A DNA stretch of 64,000 nt, taken from contig NZ_BSDP01000001.1 in assembly GCF_027925245.1 (NCBI RefSeq), positions 186,001-250,000 on the forward strand, read 5' to 3'. Below are positions 41,287-53,180 of the stretch, piece after piece (the stretch's first letter is position 1; each line of letters starts with the position of its first letter). The translations under genes were made by a program, and so were the position numbers. The notes beneath the pieces are model-generated. The model was not told the origin of the DNA. It was given only the letters and a program-made list of their open reading frames with translations, and did not search any database. The stretch is from Agromyces rhizosphaerae (GTDB taxonomy: Bacteria; Actinomycetota; Actinomycetes; Actinomycetales; Microbacteriaceae).

Positions 41287-42687
41287 ATGAGCACCATGAC
41301 CCGAACCGTCGCCGATGTCGATGTCGCCGCGCTGCAGCAGAAGGCGAAGGACCACCTCTGGATGCACTTCTCGCGCCAGTCGACCATGGAATCCGGCGTG
41401 CCCATCATCACCCGCGGTGAGGGCCACCACATCTGGGACGCGCAGGGCAAGCAGTACATCGACGGCCTGTCCGGGCTGTTCGTGGTGAACGCCGGGCACG
41501 GGCGCGCCCGCCTCGCCGAGGTCGCGCGCAAGCAGGCCGAGGAGCTCGCCTTCTTCCCGATCTGGTCGTACGCCCACCCGTCCGCGATCGAGCTCGCGGA
41601 CCGGCTGGCCGACTACGCGCCGGGCGAGCTGAACCGCGTGTTCTTCTCCACCGGCGGCGGCGAGGCGGTCGAGACCGCGTTCAAGCTCGCCAAGTACTAC
41701 TGGAAGCTCAAGGGCCGCCCCACGAAGCACAAGGTGATCTCGCGCGCCGTCGCCTACCACGGCACGCCGCAGGGCGCGCTCGCGATCACGGGCATCCCCG
41801 GCATGAAGGAGATGTTCGAGCCGGTCACGCCCGGCGGGTTCCGCGTGCCGAACACGAACTTCTACCGCGCCGAGGAGATGGGCGGTCCGAGCGACGACCT
41901 CGAGGCGTTCGGCCTCTGGGCGGCGAACCGCATCGAGGAGATGATCGAGTTCGAGGGACCCGAGACGGTCGCCGCGGTCTTCCTGGAGCCGGTGCAGAAC
42001 TCGGGCGGATGCTTCCCGCCCCCGCCCGGCTACTTCAAGCGCGTTCGCGAGATCTGCGACAAGCACGACGTGCTGCTGGTCTCCGACGAGGTCATCTGCG
42101 CGTTCGGCCGCCTGGGCTCGATGTTCGCGTGCGAGCAGTACGGCTACGAGCCCGACATGATCACCTGCGCGAAGGCGATGACCAGCGGCTACTCCCCCAT
42201 CGGCGCCACGATCGTCAGCGAGGAGATCTACGAGCCGTTCAAGCACGGCGACACGTCGTTCTACCACGGCTACACCTTCGCCGGTCACCCGGTCTCGGCG
42301 GCGGTCGCCCTCGAGAACCTCGACATCTTCGAGGAGGAGGGCCTGAACGAGCGCGTACGCGAGAACTCCCCGCTCTTCCGCGCCGAGCTCGAGCAGCTGC
42401 TCGACCTGCCGATCGTCGGCGACGTGCGCGGCGACGGCTACTTCTTCGGCATCGAGCTGGTCAAGGACAAGGCCACCAAGGAGACCTTCAACGAGGAGGA
42501 GTCGGAGCGCCTGCTCCGCGGCTTCCTCTCGAAGGCGCTGTTCGACGCGGGCCTGTACTGCCGCGCCGACGACCGCGGCGACCCCGTCATCCAGCTGGCT
42601 CCGCCGCTGACGATCGGGCCGAGCGAGTTCGCGGAGATCGGGCAGATCCTGCGCGGCGTGCTCTCCGAGGCCGGCAACCGCCTCTGA
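41287..42687 (+). CDS. Class III aminotransferase (putrescine/polyamine type)
   Basis: A 466-residue PLP aminotransferase. PLP Lys296 lies in CAKAMTSGYSPIG, the Asp in LVSDEVICAFGRLG, and the phosphate loop in FFSTGGGEAVETAFKLAKYY. The class includes putrescine, beta-alanine and omega-amino acid:pyruvate transaminases; its neighbours favour putrescine or another diamine, giving 4-aminobutanal for the divergent dehydrogenase. Two ATGs are possible: 41287 (used here, GGGGA upstream) or 41296, which has AGGAAA eight bases before it. It overlaps the next gene by one base (TGATG). Confidence 0.88.
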   Translation: MSTMTRTVADVDVAALQQKAKDHLWMHFSRQSTMESGVPIITRGEGHHIWDAQGKQYIDGLSGLFVVNAGHGRARLAEVARKQAEELAFFPIWSYAHPSAIELADRLADYAPGELNRVFFSTGGGEAVETAFKLAKYYWKLKGRPTKHKVISRAVAYHGTPQGALAITGIPGMKEMFEPVTPGGFRVPNTNFYRAEEMGGPSDDLEAFGLWAANRIEEMIEFEGPETVAAVFLEPVQNSGGCFPPPPGYFKRVREICDKHDVLLVSDEVICAFGRLGSMFACEQYGYEPDMITCAKAMTSGYSPIGATIVSEEIYEPFKHGDTSFYHGYTFAGHPVSAAVALENLDIFEEEGLNERVRENSPLFRAELEQLLDLPIVGDVRGDGYFFGIELVKDKATKETFNEEESERLLRGFLSKALFDAGLYCRADDRGDPVIQLAPPLTIGPSEFAEIGQILRGVLSEAGNRL

Positions 42688-44129
42688 TGGCGGACGCGCA
42701 CGAGGCGACGGGCGTGCCCGGGTCGCCGTATCGCGGCGTGAGCTTCTGGCTGGACGCGCTGGCCGAGTCGGGCGCCGACGACCTCGCGCCGCGGCCGAGC
42801 CTCGATCGCGACCTCGACGCCGATGTCTGCGTGATCGGCGGCGGGCTCACCGGGCTCTGGTCGGCCTACTACCTCCAGGCCCTGCGGCCGGAGCTGTCGA
42901 TCGTCGTCGTCGAACGCGAGATCGCCGGCTTCGGCGCGTCCGGCCGCAACGGCGGCTGGTGCTCGGCGCTGTTCCCGCAGTCGGGCGCGGCGCTCGAGCG
43001 GCGGCACGGTCTCGACGCGGCGGTCGCGATGCGCCGGGCGATGATCGACACGGTCGACGAGGTCGGGCGCGTGGCCGACGCCGAGGGCATCGACTGCGAC
43101 TACGTCCGCGGCGGCACGGTGGTCTTCGCCCGGGGCGGGGCGCAGGCGCAGAGTGCCCGGGCCGACGTCGCGGAGGCCGCACGGCTCGGCACCGACCCGG
43201 TCGAGCTCTGGGAGGGCGAGCGGCTCGAGCGATTCGGCGTCACCGGCCTGACCGGCGGCAGCGCCGAAGCGGCGACGTTCGACCCGTCGTGCGCGCGGGT
43301 CCAGCCTGCGAAGCTCGTGCGGGGCCTCGCCCGCGTCGTCGAGGACCGCGGCGCCCGCATCGCCGAGCGCACCGAGGTCGTCGACTGGTCGCCCGGCCAG
43401 GTGCGCTTCCGCGCCGCCGACGGCGCCTCGGGCACCGTGCGTGCGAAGCACGTGCTCGTGGCGACCGAGGGCTACGGCGCCGGCCTGCCGCACGTCGGCC
43501 GCCGCATCCTGCCGCTGTACTCGCTCATGATCGCGACCGAGCCCCTTTCGGCAGCGGTCTGGGACGAGATCGGCATCGCGCACGGCGAGACCTTCAGCGA
43601 CTACCGGCACCTGCTGGTCTACGGGCAGCGCACGGCCGACGACCGGATCGCCTTCGGCGGGCGCGGCGCCCGCTACCACTGGGGCAGCGCCGTGCGCCCG
43701 GAGTTCGACCGGGACGCCCGCGTGTTCGCGCACCTCGCCGAGACGCTCGCCGACCTCATCCCCGCCGCCGCCGATGCGCGCATCACGCATCGCTGGGGCG
43801 GGCCGCTCGGAGTGCCTCGCGACTGGCACGCGAGCGTCTCGTACAACCCGGCCAACGGCGTCGGGTTCGCGGGCGGGTACGTCGGCGACGGCCTCAGCAC
43901 CACGAACCTGGCGGGCCGCACGCTCGCCGACCTGGTGCTCGGCCGCGAGACCGACCTGACGCGGCTGCCCTGGGTGGGCCACCGGTCGCCCCGCTGGGAG
44001 CCGGAGCCGTTGCGCTTCGTCGGCGCGAACCTCGGGCTCACCGGCATCGGGCTCGGCGACGTCGAGGAGCGGCTCACGGGGCGCCCCTCGGTCGCCGCGA
44101 AGCTGCTCGGCCCGCTGATCGGCGCCTGA
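42687..44129 (+). CDS. FAD-dependent amine/glutamylputrescine oxidase-like protein
   Basis: A 480-residue DAO-family flavoprotein. The FAD motif VCVIGGGLTGLWSAYYLQ lies near residue 48, followed by FGASGRNGGWCS, typical of PuuB/glycine-oxidase-like enzymes, and the C-terminal GYVGDGLSTTNLAGRTLADL covers the flavin. It should oxidise a C-N bond, giving an aldehyde or imine, ammonia and peroxide or reduced acceptor. Translation is coupled to the aminotransferase. Gamma-glutamylputrescine or a related polyamine is the likely substrate, but no PuuA-type ligase is in the window. Confidence 0.87.
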   Translation: MADAHEATGVPGSPYRGVSFWLDALAESGADDLAPRPSLDRDLDADVCVIGGGLTGLWSAYYLQALRPELSIVVVEREIAGFGASGRNGGWCSALFPQSGAALERRHGLDAAVAMRRAMIDTVDEVGRVADAEGIDCDYVRGGTVVFARGGAQAQSARADVAEAARLGTDPVELWEGERLERFGVTGLTGGSAEAATFDPSCARVQPAKLVRGLARVVEDRGARIAERTEVVDWSPGQVRFRAADGASGTVRAKHVLVATEGYGAGLPHVGRRILPLYSLMIATEPLSAAVWDEIGIAHGETFSDYRHLLVYGQRTADDRIAFGGRGARYHWGSAVRPEFDRDARVFAHLAETLADLIPAAADARITHRWGGPLGVPRDWHASVSYNPANGVGFAGGYVGDGLSTTNLAGRTLADLVLGRETDLTRLPWVGHRSPRWEPEPLRFVGANLGLTGIGLGDVEERLTGRPSVAAKLLGPLIGA

Positions 44130-44137
44130 CCCGCGGG

Positions 44138-45337
44138 TCACGTCGCGGGCACGGGCTCGTCGTCCGGCTCGAGGTACGACCACTCGGGCACGCGCCCCGC
44201 GCCGATGATCGCGCGCAGCACGTCGGCCATGCCGTGGCCCGGGTCGATCTCGCCCGCCCGGTCGAGGTAGGCCGCCGCGATCGACCCGCGACCGCGCGCC
44301 CACGACAGCCACGCGAGGATGCAGAGCGGATCGACGCGGTCCTCGGGCTCGGCGCACGCCACGAGCAGCCGCAGCACCTCGATCGCGGCATCGATGCGCC
44401 GGACATCCGGCGTGCGGCCGCCGCACCCCATGAGGAGGTCCTGGAGGACCACGTCGTCGGCGTGCGGGCCCCGCGCCAGGTCCTCGGCGACGAGGTCGTC
44501 CATCGCGCGGCCGGTCACGAGCCGCCGGAGAGCGTAGACCTCCTCGCGCTCGGCGGCGACGAGTCCGACGTCGCGCCCGAACGCGACCTGCAGCAGCACC
44601 ACGTCACGATGGCTCGGCACCTGGAGCACCGCGAGGAGGCGACCCAGCCTCGCCGCGTCGGCGCGACCGGGCTCCCACCCGACGAGCTCTTCGACGAGCT
44701 CGACGGGATCCGGGACCTCCCGGGCGTCGCCGGACGTTCCGGCGGGACCGAACGCCGCACCTCGCGGGTGCCGGAGCCGGTCGAACACTGCGTCGCAGGC
44801 GTCCCGCACGGCGCGGGCGAAGCCGGCGTCGACGCGCGGCAGCGCCGCGAGGGAGTCCGGCGTCGCCGCGGACCGCACGGTCTGGCGGGCGGCGAGGGGC
44901 GACGCCTCGACCTCCTCGAGCGGGCGCCCCTCCCGGGGGCATCCGTCGTCGAGGTAGGAGCCCCAGCCGTCACCCGCGACGCACAGCACGTCGACGACCG
45001 GATGCCCGGCTCGCGCGAGCGCCGAGTGCACGGATCGCCCGAGCGTGGGGCGGGGGATGCCGCGTTCGGCGGCGAAGGTCTCGGGCGGGTAGACGATCAC
45101 GACCACGGCCTCGACCGCGCCGACGCGCTGCAGCATCGCGTCCAGTGCACGAGTGACCGCGAGCTCGCCGTCGCGGCGCCTCGGGTCGGGCGGGAGGTCG
45201 CAGCGGATCGCGGCGGAGCGGCGGTCGTGCCGCACGGCGACGCAGACGACGCTGCGCTCCGGGCGGAAGCCGACGAGCTCGGCGGCGACGGCGATGAGGT
45301 CCTGGGGCTGGCGGATCCGGAAGTCGGGAGCGGTCAT
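44138..45337 (-). CDS. DUF4192 protein
   Basis: A 399-residue actinobacterial protein of the DUF4192 family. The N-terminal half begins IRQPQDLIAVAAELVGFRPERSVVCVAV, the family's best conserved stretch, and the C-terminal half is helical with TPR-like segments (DPLCILAWLSWARGRGSIAAAYLDRAGEIDPGHGMADVLRAII). No signal or membrane helix is visible. The function is unknown. It is convergent with the FAD oxidase gene (eight bases apart) and divergent from ogt. Confidence 0.9.
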   Translation of the reverse strand: MTAPDFRIRQPQDLIAVAAELVGFRPERSVVCVAVRHDRRSAAIRCDLPPDPRRRDGELAVTRALDAMLQRVGAVEAVVVIVYPPETFAAERGIPRPTLGRSVHSALARAGHPVVDVLCVAGDGWGSYLDDGCPREGRPLEEVEASPLAARQTVRSAATPDSLAALPRVDAGFARAVRDACDAVFDRLRHPRGAAFGPAGTSGDAREVPDPVELVEELVGWEPGRADAARLGRLLAVLQVPSHRDVVLLQVAFGRDVGLVAAEREEVYALRRLVTGRAMDDLVAEDLARGPHADDVVLQDLLMGCGGRTPDVRRIDAAIEVLRLLVACAEPEDRVDPLCILAWLSWARGRGSIAAAYLDRAGEIDPGHGMADVLRAIIGAGRVPEWSYLEPDDEPVPAT

Positions 45338-45414
45338 GCCGTCACTCTCGCGACGACGGAGCGCCCGCGGGAGTCGGGGGTCGCCGGCCGTCGGTCGCCG
45401 GCCCGTTCCGAGCA

Positions 45415-45456
45415 TGTGGAGGAGGCGCCGCGATCGCACCGGGTCCCTCCTCCACA
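45415..45456. promoter_or_regulatory. 11-bp perfect stem hairpin in DUF4192-ogt divergent gap
   Basis: TGTGGAGGAGG (45415-45425) pairs exactly with CCTCCTCCACA (45446-45456) around a 20-base loop. One arm contains Shine-Dalgarno-like GGAGG repeats and the other its complement. A 9-bp direct repeat TCGCCGGCC occurs nearby at 45381 and 45395. The 195-base gap holds no gene. It could be an operator, a 5'-leader structure of ogt or a terminator; the pairing itself is certain. Confidence 0.5.
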
Positions 45457-45532
45457 GGCCCTCGTCCGGGGACGGCCACGGCATGTCCGAATCCCGCCGG
45501 TCGGCGTCACCCGCCGCGACTAGCCTCGGAGC

Positions 45533-46024
45533 ATGACCACCACCCACGTCATCCGGGTCGACTCCCCCATCGGCCGCATCGAGGTCGTCGGCACGGCCGA
45601 CGCCGTCACCGGGCTCGCCATCGAGCGCGATGGCGCGCTTCCCCACGACGGGCTCCCCGAGTCCGACCTGCCCCTGCTCATCGAAGCGAGTCGCCAGCTC
45701 GAGGAGTACTTCGCCGGCGAGCGCACCGGCTTCTACCTCCCGCTCGAACTGCACGGCACGCCGTTCCAGCGCGCCGTGTGGAGCGAGCTGCGACGTCTCG
45801 ACTGGGGCCAGGCGGTCTCCTACGGCGCACTGGCGGAGGCGGTCGGACGCCCGGGCTCGGCCCGCGCCATCGGGGGCGCCGTCGGCGCGAATCCTGTGCC
45901 GATCATCGTCGGGTGCCACCGCGTGCTCGCCTCCGACGGCCGCATCACCGGGTACAGCGGCGGCGAGGGCGTGCCGACCAAGGTGTGGCTGCTCGGCCAC
46001 GAGCGCATCGGCTTCGCCGCGTGA
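45533..46024 (+). CDS. ogt: Methylated-DNA--protein-cysteine methyltransferase
   Basis: A 163-residue suicide DNA-repair protein that moves O6-alkyl groups from guanine to its own Cys. The recognition helix region PFQRAVWSELRRLDWGQAVSYGALAEAVGRPGSARAIG is intact. The active site reads IVGCHRVL with Cys128; most members have PCHRV, so the residue before Cys is Gly127 instead of Pro. Asn in GANPVPII is kept. It overlaps tag by GTGA, forming an alkylation-repair pair. Confidence 0.94.
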   Translation: MTTTHVIRVDSPIGRIEVVGTADAVTGLAIERDGALPHDGLPESDLPLLIEASRQLEEYFAGERTGFYLPLELHGTPFQRAVWSELRRLDWGQAVSYGALAEAVGRPGSARAIGGAVGANPVPIIVGCHRVLASDGRITGYSGGEGVPTKVWLLGHERIGFAA

Positions 46025-46716
46025 GCCAGGCGGATGCCGCTGCGGCGCCCCGGGACGGTGTGCTCGTCGATGCGCACGGCGTGGCACGGTGCGCCTGGTC
46101 GGGCACCGATCCCGAGTACCGTCGCTACCACGACGAGGAGTGGGGCGTGCCGCAGCGCGACCCGCGGGCGCTCTACGAGAAGCTCTGCCTCGAGGGGTTC
46201 CAGGCGGGCCTGTCGTGGCTCACCATCCTCCGGCGGCGGGACCGGTTCCGCGAGGCGTTCCACGGGTTCGCTCCGGATCGCGTCGCCGCGATGGGCGCCG
46301 ACGACGTCGAGCGGCTCATGCAGGACGCCGGCATCATCCGCAACCGCGCGAAGATCGAGGCGACCATCGGGAACGCCCTCGCGATGCTCGATCTCGATGA
46401 ACCGCTCGACGAGTTGATGTGGGGCTTCGCCCCTGCTCCGGGACCGCGCCCGGCGCGCATGGATGCGCTCCCGGCGACGACGCCGGAGTCCGCCGGGCTG
46501 AGCCGCGAGCTCCGACGGCGGGGGTTCCGGTTCGTGGGGCCGACGACCGTCTACGCCCTCATGCAGTCGACCGGCATGGTGGACGACCACATGGTCGGCT
46601 GCCACCGCGCCGGCGGATCAGACGACCAGTTCGATCTCCGCGACCCCGCCGGGCCCGATGCGCTGCGTGCGCGAGAAGCGATGGCCGTGCGCGTCGCCCC
46701 AATCGACGAGCGCTGA
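46021..46716 (+). CDS. tag: DNA-3-methyladenine glycosylase I
   Basis: A 231-residue glycosylase that removes 3-methyladenine. The N-terminal zinc Cys/His in RCAWSGTDPEYRRYHDEEWG and the C-terminal MVGCHR zinc residues are present, and EKLCLEGFQAGLSWLTILRRR matches the family. The GTG start overlaps the ogt stop. After the normal end near GCHR, the frame continues about 30 residues (SDDQFDLRDPAG...), reading antisense through the 3' end of yaaA, so the two convergent genes overlap by 99 bases. Confidence 0.93.
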   Translation: MSQADAAAAPRDGVLVDAHGVARCAWSGTDPEYRRYHDEEWGVPQRDPRALYEKLCLEGFQAGLSWLTILRRRDRFREAFHGFAPDRVAAMGADDVERLMQDAGIIRNRAKIEATIGNALAMLDLDEPLDELMWGFAPAPGPRPARMDALPATTPESAGLSRELRRRGFRFVGPTTVYALMQSTGMVDDHMVGCHRAGGSDDQFDLRDPAGPDALRAREAMAVRVAPIDER

Positions 46717-47379
46717 CGGGTCGTCCAGCCGGGCGCGCGAGGCGACCAGCGCGGCGACGAGCCTGCCCTTCGCCTGCTTGTTGAAGTGGGCGAGCGCGCG
46801 CCGGGTGCCGTCGCCGTCCTCGGTCACGACCCGCACGTAGACGGCGTTCGCGTCCGCACCGAGGGGGCCGAGCGCCGCGTAGCCCTCCGAGCGCAGGTCC
46901 ACGAGCAGCCCGCTCGGGCGCGAGAGCGCGGCACCCGACTCCGCGGCCCAGTGCGCCCTCAGCCGGAGCCCGGGAAGCCGCGAGTCGTGCGAGAGCCGGT
47001 ACGCCGGAATCTCGTCCAGCGCGGCGATCGGGCCGAACAGCGCGGACTGGATCACCACGTTCTCGTGCGCGAAGGCGCGATCCGCCGCCGACCACGACTC
47101 CGCCGCGAGCCCGTCGAAGAGCACGCCCGTGTAGCGATCGATGGCGGGCATCGTGGCAGCACTGCGCAGCTGGCGGTTGCGGTCGATCTCACCCAGCTGC
47201 GTGCGCCCGAGCTTCAGCGCCCGCACGCTCGCCTCCTCGTCGGCCGCCAGCTCGATGAGCGCATCGAGCACCGCCGACCGGCGATCGCGGAGCTCGGGGA
47301 ACGCGAGCCCGTCCAGGTCGAGCGCGGCGCCGTCCCCTCCGTCGCGCTTGGTCTCGGAGGGCGGGAGGATGACGCGCAT
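46618..47379 (-). CDS. yaaA: YaaA-family peroxide stress protein
   Basis: A 253-residue YaaA/DUF328 protein beginning MRVILPPSETKR, the family hallmark, with HENVVIQSALFGPIAALDEIPAYRLSH and a C-terminal HFNKQAKGRLVAAL motif. In E. coli YaaA lowers free iron and DNA damage during peroxide stress and binds DNA. It follows the small kinase gene with a TGATG overlap. Its 3' end lies opposite tag. Confidence 0.92.
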   Translation of the reverse strand: MRVILPPSETKRDGGDGAALDLDGLAFPELRDRRSAVLDALIELAADEEASVRALKLGRTQLGEIDRNRQLRSAATMPAIDRYTGVLFDGLAAESWSAADRAFAHENVVIQSALFGPIAALDEIPAYRLSHDSRLPGLRLRAHWAAESGAALSRPSGLLVDLRSEGYAALGPLGADANAVYVRVVTEDGDGTRRALAHFNKQAKGRLVAALVASRARLDDPSALVDWGDAHGHRFSRTQRIGPGGVAEIELVV

Positions 47380-47957
47380 CAGTCGTCGAGGAACGCGAAC
47401 GCCTCGTCGACGTTCACGCCCAGCGCGTCGACGGTATCGAGGGTCACGCGCGGCAGGGCCGCTGCAGGTCCGGCCCACGGCTGGTACCCCTCGACGCTCT
47501 GCTCGACGGCGCGCCACGTCACCTCGTCGAGGTGCGGCAGGTTCCTCGTGCGGCTCACGAGCCGATCACGGTGCAGCTCCTCGTCGGAGCAGACGACCTC
47601 GATCACGCGCAGCTGCACCCCGCACCGGACCGCGAGGTCGCGCCACTGCAGGCGTGCCGACTCGACGGCGTTGACGGCGTCGACGATCACGGTGCGGCCC
47701 GAGGCGAGCACGCCCTCCGCGATGGTCTCCGCGACCAGGTACGCGGCGAGCCCCGTGGGCTGCTCGGCGGCGATGCCGGCGCGAAGGATCGCGGACTCGA
47801 TCGGATCGACCGAGACCACGGGCGCACCGAGACGTCCGCCGAGCACCTCCGCGATGGTCGACTTCCCGGCGCCCGGGAGACCGGCCATCGCGATGAGCCG
47901 GGGCACGCGCAGTTCGTCGAACTCGCGCGCCTCCGGCACCTCGACGGCGTCGGTCAT
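47379..47957 (-). CDS. AAA/zeta-type small P-loop kinase
   Basis: A 192-residue nucleoside/nucleotide-kinase-like protein: Walker A AGLPGAGKST (about 25-34), a DxxE-type site VDPIESAIL, VIVDAVNAVE as the Walker B-like strand, and a lid with Arg residues (RDRLVSRTRNLPHL). The substrate is unknown. It lies four bases after atpC, so it may be read through from the atp operon, and it is coupled to yaaA. Confidence 0.85.
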   Translation of the reverse strand: MTDAVEVPEAREFDELRVPRLIAMAGLPGAGKSTIAEVLGGRLGAPVVSVDPIESAILRAGIAAEQPTGLAAYLVAETIAEGVLASGRTVIVDAVNAVESARLQWRDLAVRCGVQLRVIEVVCSDEELHRDRLVSRTRNLPHLDEVTWRAVEQSVEGYQPWAGPAAALPRVTLDTVDALGVNVDEAFAFLDD

Positions 47958-47961
47958 CGCG

Positions 47962-48228
47962 TCAGGCGAGCTCGACCCGCGACGCGACGACGCGGACCGT
48001 GTTCTCCTCGACGGAGAGGAAGCCCTCGTCGGCGTGCGCGGTGATGCGCTCGCCGTCGGCGACCGTCACGCGCACCTCGCCCTTGGCGAGGATCGCGAGC
48101 ATCGGCTCGTGACCGGGCAGGATGCCGATCTCGCCCTCGACGGTCTTCGCGACCACCATCGTCGCGTCGTCGCTCGCCCAGACCTCGCGGTCCGCCGAGA
48201 CGACGCGTACTCGGAACGGTTCGGCCAT
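47962..48228 (-). CDS. atpC: ATP synthase epsilon subunit
   Basis: An 88-residue epsilon subunit, shorter than the E. coli form (about 138) because it has only the N-terminal beta-barrel with GEIGILPGHEPMLAIL. The C-terminal helical hairpin that inhibits ATP hydrolysis is missing or reduced, as in many actinobacteria. It lies two bases after atpD and closes the F1 operon. Confidence 0.95.
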   Translation of the reverse strand: MAEPFRVRVVSADREVWASDDATMVVAKTVEGEIGILPGHEPMLAILAKGEVRVTVADGERITAHADEGFLSVEENTVRVVASRVELA

Positions 48229-48230
48229 GA

Positions 48231-50620
<2,390 letters not shown>

Positions 50621-50668
50621 GTGTCTCCTGTGTGTCCTGTCCTGTGGTGCGGATCGTCGGGCAGCGCG

Positions 50669-52306
50669 TCAGCGCTTGCCGCGGACGATCTCCTCCTGGT
50701 TGACCTCGGACTTGTCGGCGGCCTCGTGCGACTCGCTGCCCGGCTCGACCAGCGAGTGGCCCTCGTCGGCGCGGAACTCGCGCTTGAACTTGTCGACCTC
50801 GGAGTCGAGGGTCGCCAGGGTGTCGTCGTCGAGGACGTTCGTCTCGCGCAGCGTCGAGAGCACCTCGGTGTTGCGACCGAGGTGGTCGAGCAGCTCGCGC
50901 TCGAAGCGCAGCACGTCCTCGACGGGCACGTCGTCGAGCTTGCCGTTGGTGCCGGCCCAGATCGAGACGACCTGCTCCTCCACCGGGTACGGCGAGTACT
51001 GCGGCTGCTTGAGCAGCTCGGTCAGGCGCGCGCCGCGGGCGAGCTGACGACGGCTGGCCGCGTCGAGGTCGGACGCGAACATCGCGAACGCCTCGAGCGA
51101 GCGGTACTGGGCCAGCTCGAGCTTCAGCGTTCCCGAGACCTTCTTGATCGACTTGACCTGGGCGTCGCCGCCGACTCGCGAGACCGAGATGCCGACGTCG
51201 ACCGCGGGACGCTGGTTGGCGTTGAACAGGTCGGACTGGAGGAAGATCTGGCCGTCGGTGATCGAGATCACGTTGGTCGGGATGTACGCCGAGACGTCGT
51301 TCGCCTTGGTCTCGATGATCGGCAGGCCGGTCATCGAGCCCGCACCGAGCTCGTCGGAGAGCTTCGCGCAACGCTCGAGGAGGCGCGAGTGCAGGTAGAA
51401 GACGTCACCGGGGTACGCCTCGCGGCCCGGCGGGCGGCGCAGCAGCAGCGACACGGCGCGGTAGGCCTCGGCCTGCTTCGACAGGTCGTCGAAGATGATG
51501 AGCACGTGCTTGCCGCCGTACATCCAGTGCTGGCCGATGGCCGAGCCGGTGTAGGGGGCGAGGTACTTGAAGCCGGCGGGGTCGGAGGCCGGGGCGGCGA
51601 CGATGGTGGTGTACTCCATCGCGCCCGCGTCCTCCAGGGCGCCCTTCACCGAGGCGATGGTCGAGCCCTTCTGGCCGATCGCGACGTAGATGCAGCGGAC
51701 CTGCTTGGTCGGGTCGCCCGACTCCCAGTTCGCCTTCTGGTTGATGATCGTGTCGATCGCGATCGCGGTCTTGCCGGTCTGGCGGTCGCCGATGATCAGC
51801 TGGCGCTGGCCGCGGCCGATCGGGATCATGGCGTCGATGGCCTTGATGCCGGTCTGCATGGGCTCGTGCACGCTCTTGCGCTGCATGACGCCGGGCGCCT
51901 GGAGCTCGAGTGCGCGGCGGCCCTCGGTGGCGATGTCGCCGAGGCCGTCGATGGGCGCGCCGAGCGGGTCGACCACGCGGCCGAGGTAGCCGTCGCCGAC
52001 CGGCACCGAGAGGACCTCGCCGGTGCGGGTCACCTCCATGCCCTCCTCGATGCCGCCGAACTCGCCGAGCACGACGACGCCGATCTCGTCCTCGTCGAGG
52101 TTCAGCGCGAGGCCGAGCGTGCCGTCGGCGAAGCGCAGGAGCTCGTTCGCCATGGCCGAGGGCAGGCCCTCGACGTGGGCGATGCCGTCCGCGGCATCCG
52201 TGACGTAGCCGACCTCGGTCTTCTCGCCCGAGCTCGGCTCGTACGACGAGACGAACTCGGTGAGAGCCGAACGGATCTCATCTGGGCTGATGGTGAGTTC
52301 TGCCAT
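50669..52306 (-). CDS. atpA: ATP synthase alpha subunit
   Basis: A 545-residue regulatory/catalytic-interface subunit with [18 protein letters not shown] (P-loop), [11 protein letters not shown] and the [15 protein letters not shown] stretch. The C-terminus has an extra acidic/Gln tail of about 20 residues ([17 protein letters not shown]), as in many actinobacterial homologues. The start follows a 79-base gap after atpH. Confidence 0.98.
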   Translation of the reverse strand: MAELTISPDEIRSALTEFVSSYEPSSGEKTEVGYVTDAADGIAHVEGLPSAMANELLRFADGTLGLALNLDEDEIGVVVLGEFGGIEEGMEVTRTGEVLSVPVGDGYLGRVVDPLGAPIDGLGDIATEGRRALELQAPGVMQRKSVHEPMQTGIKAIDAMIPIGRGQRQLIIGDRQTGKTAIAIDTIINQKANWESGDPTKQVRCIYVAIGQKGSTIASVKGALEDAGAMEYTTIVAAPASDPAGFKYLAPYTGSAIGQHWMYGGKHVLIIFDDLSKQAEAYRAVSLLLRRPPGREAYPGDVFYLHSRLLERCAKLSDELGAGSMTGLPIIETKANDVSAYIPTNVISITDGQIFLQSDLFNANQRPAVDVGISVSRVGGDAQVKSIKKVSGTLKLELAQYRSLEAFAMFASDLDAASRRQLARGARLTELLKQPQYSPYPVEEQVVSIWAGTNGKLDDVPVEDVLRFERELLDHLGRNTEVLSTLRETNVLDDDTLATLDSEVDKFKREFRADEGHSLVEPGSESHEAADKSEVNQEEIVRGKR

Positions 52307-52385
52307 TTGTCTGTTCCTTCTTCTGCACCGGGTCGGTGCCGGTGGGACGCTGTCGGGCCTGTGGTCGGCCGGGGTGGGGCCGGCC

Positions 52386-53177
52386 TCAGCCGGCGAGCTT
52401 CTGCCTCAGGTCGGTGAGGCGGGCGGACACGCTGCCGTCGATGACGTCGTCACCGATCTGGATGCGGAGTCCGCCGACGAGGGACGGGTCGATCACGAGG
52501 TTGAACCGCACGTCGCGACCGTACTGGCCGGCGAGCTGGCGCTCGAGCCGCTGCAACTGTGCTGCGGTGAGCGGACCGGCCGAGGTGACGGTCGCAACGG
52601 CGTAGCCGCACTCGTCGGCCACGATCGCGGCGGCGCCGCGCAGCAGCTCGCCGATGCGACGACCGCGCGGCTGCTCGACCAGGTGGCGCACGATCGCCGC
52701 GGCCTGCGGCGACGCGTTGCCGGTGAGCAGCCGGTCGGCGAGGGCGACCTTCGCGGGGGTCGGGCTGAGCTTGCTGCCGAGCGCGAGCTCGAGGTCCGCG
52801 TTCGAGGTGACGATGCGCCCGAACTCGAAGAGCTCCGACTCGACCGCCTTCGTGCCGGCCGAGCGTGCCGCGGCGCGCAGGCCGAGCTCCTCGATGCCCT
52901 GCAGCAGGTCATCCCCGCTCGACCAGCGGCTCACGGCGATGCCGCCGAGCAGCTCGAGCGCAGTCGCGCCGATCCTGCCGCCGAACACGCCCTGCACGAG
53001 CGCGCGGGTGCGGGTCGCGTCGGCGTCGGGGTCGTTCAGCGCCGACCGCAGCTGCGCGGAGCGCCCCACGACGCGGCCGGCCGCGAACAGGTCCTCCGCG
53101 ACCTGGAGGTCGACGGAGCGCTGCGCGGCGAGCGCCGCCTTGGCGGCGGCGGTCGCTTCCCTCGTGGCACTGCCCAT
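52386..53177 (-). CDS. atpH: ATP synthase delta subunit
   Basis: A 263-residue OSCP/delta subunit, longer than the E. coli form (177) because of an N-terminal helical extension, a common actinobacterial form. The C-terminal [45 protein letters not shown] is the diagnostic OSCP domain. It links the peripheral stalk to F1 and lies between atpF and atpA. Confidence 0.95.
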   Translation of the reverse strand: MGSATREATAAAKAALAAQRSVDLQVAEDLFAAGRVVGRSAQLRSALNDPDADATRTRALVQGVFGGRIGATALELLGGIAVSRWSSGDDLLQGIEELGLRAAARSAGTKAVESELFEFGRIVTSNADLELALGSKLSPTPAKVALADRLLTGNASPQAAAIVRHLVEQPRGRRIGELLRGAAAIVADECGYAVATVTSAGPLTAAQLQRLERQLAGQYGRDVRFNLVIDPSLVGGLRIQIGDDVIDGSVSARLTDLRQKLAG

Positions 53178-53180
53178 GGG

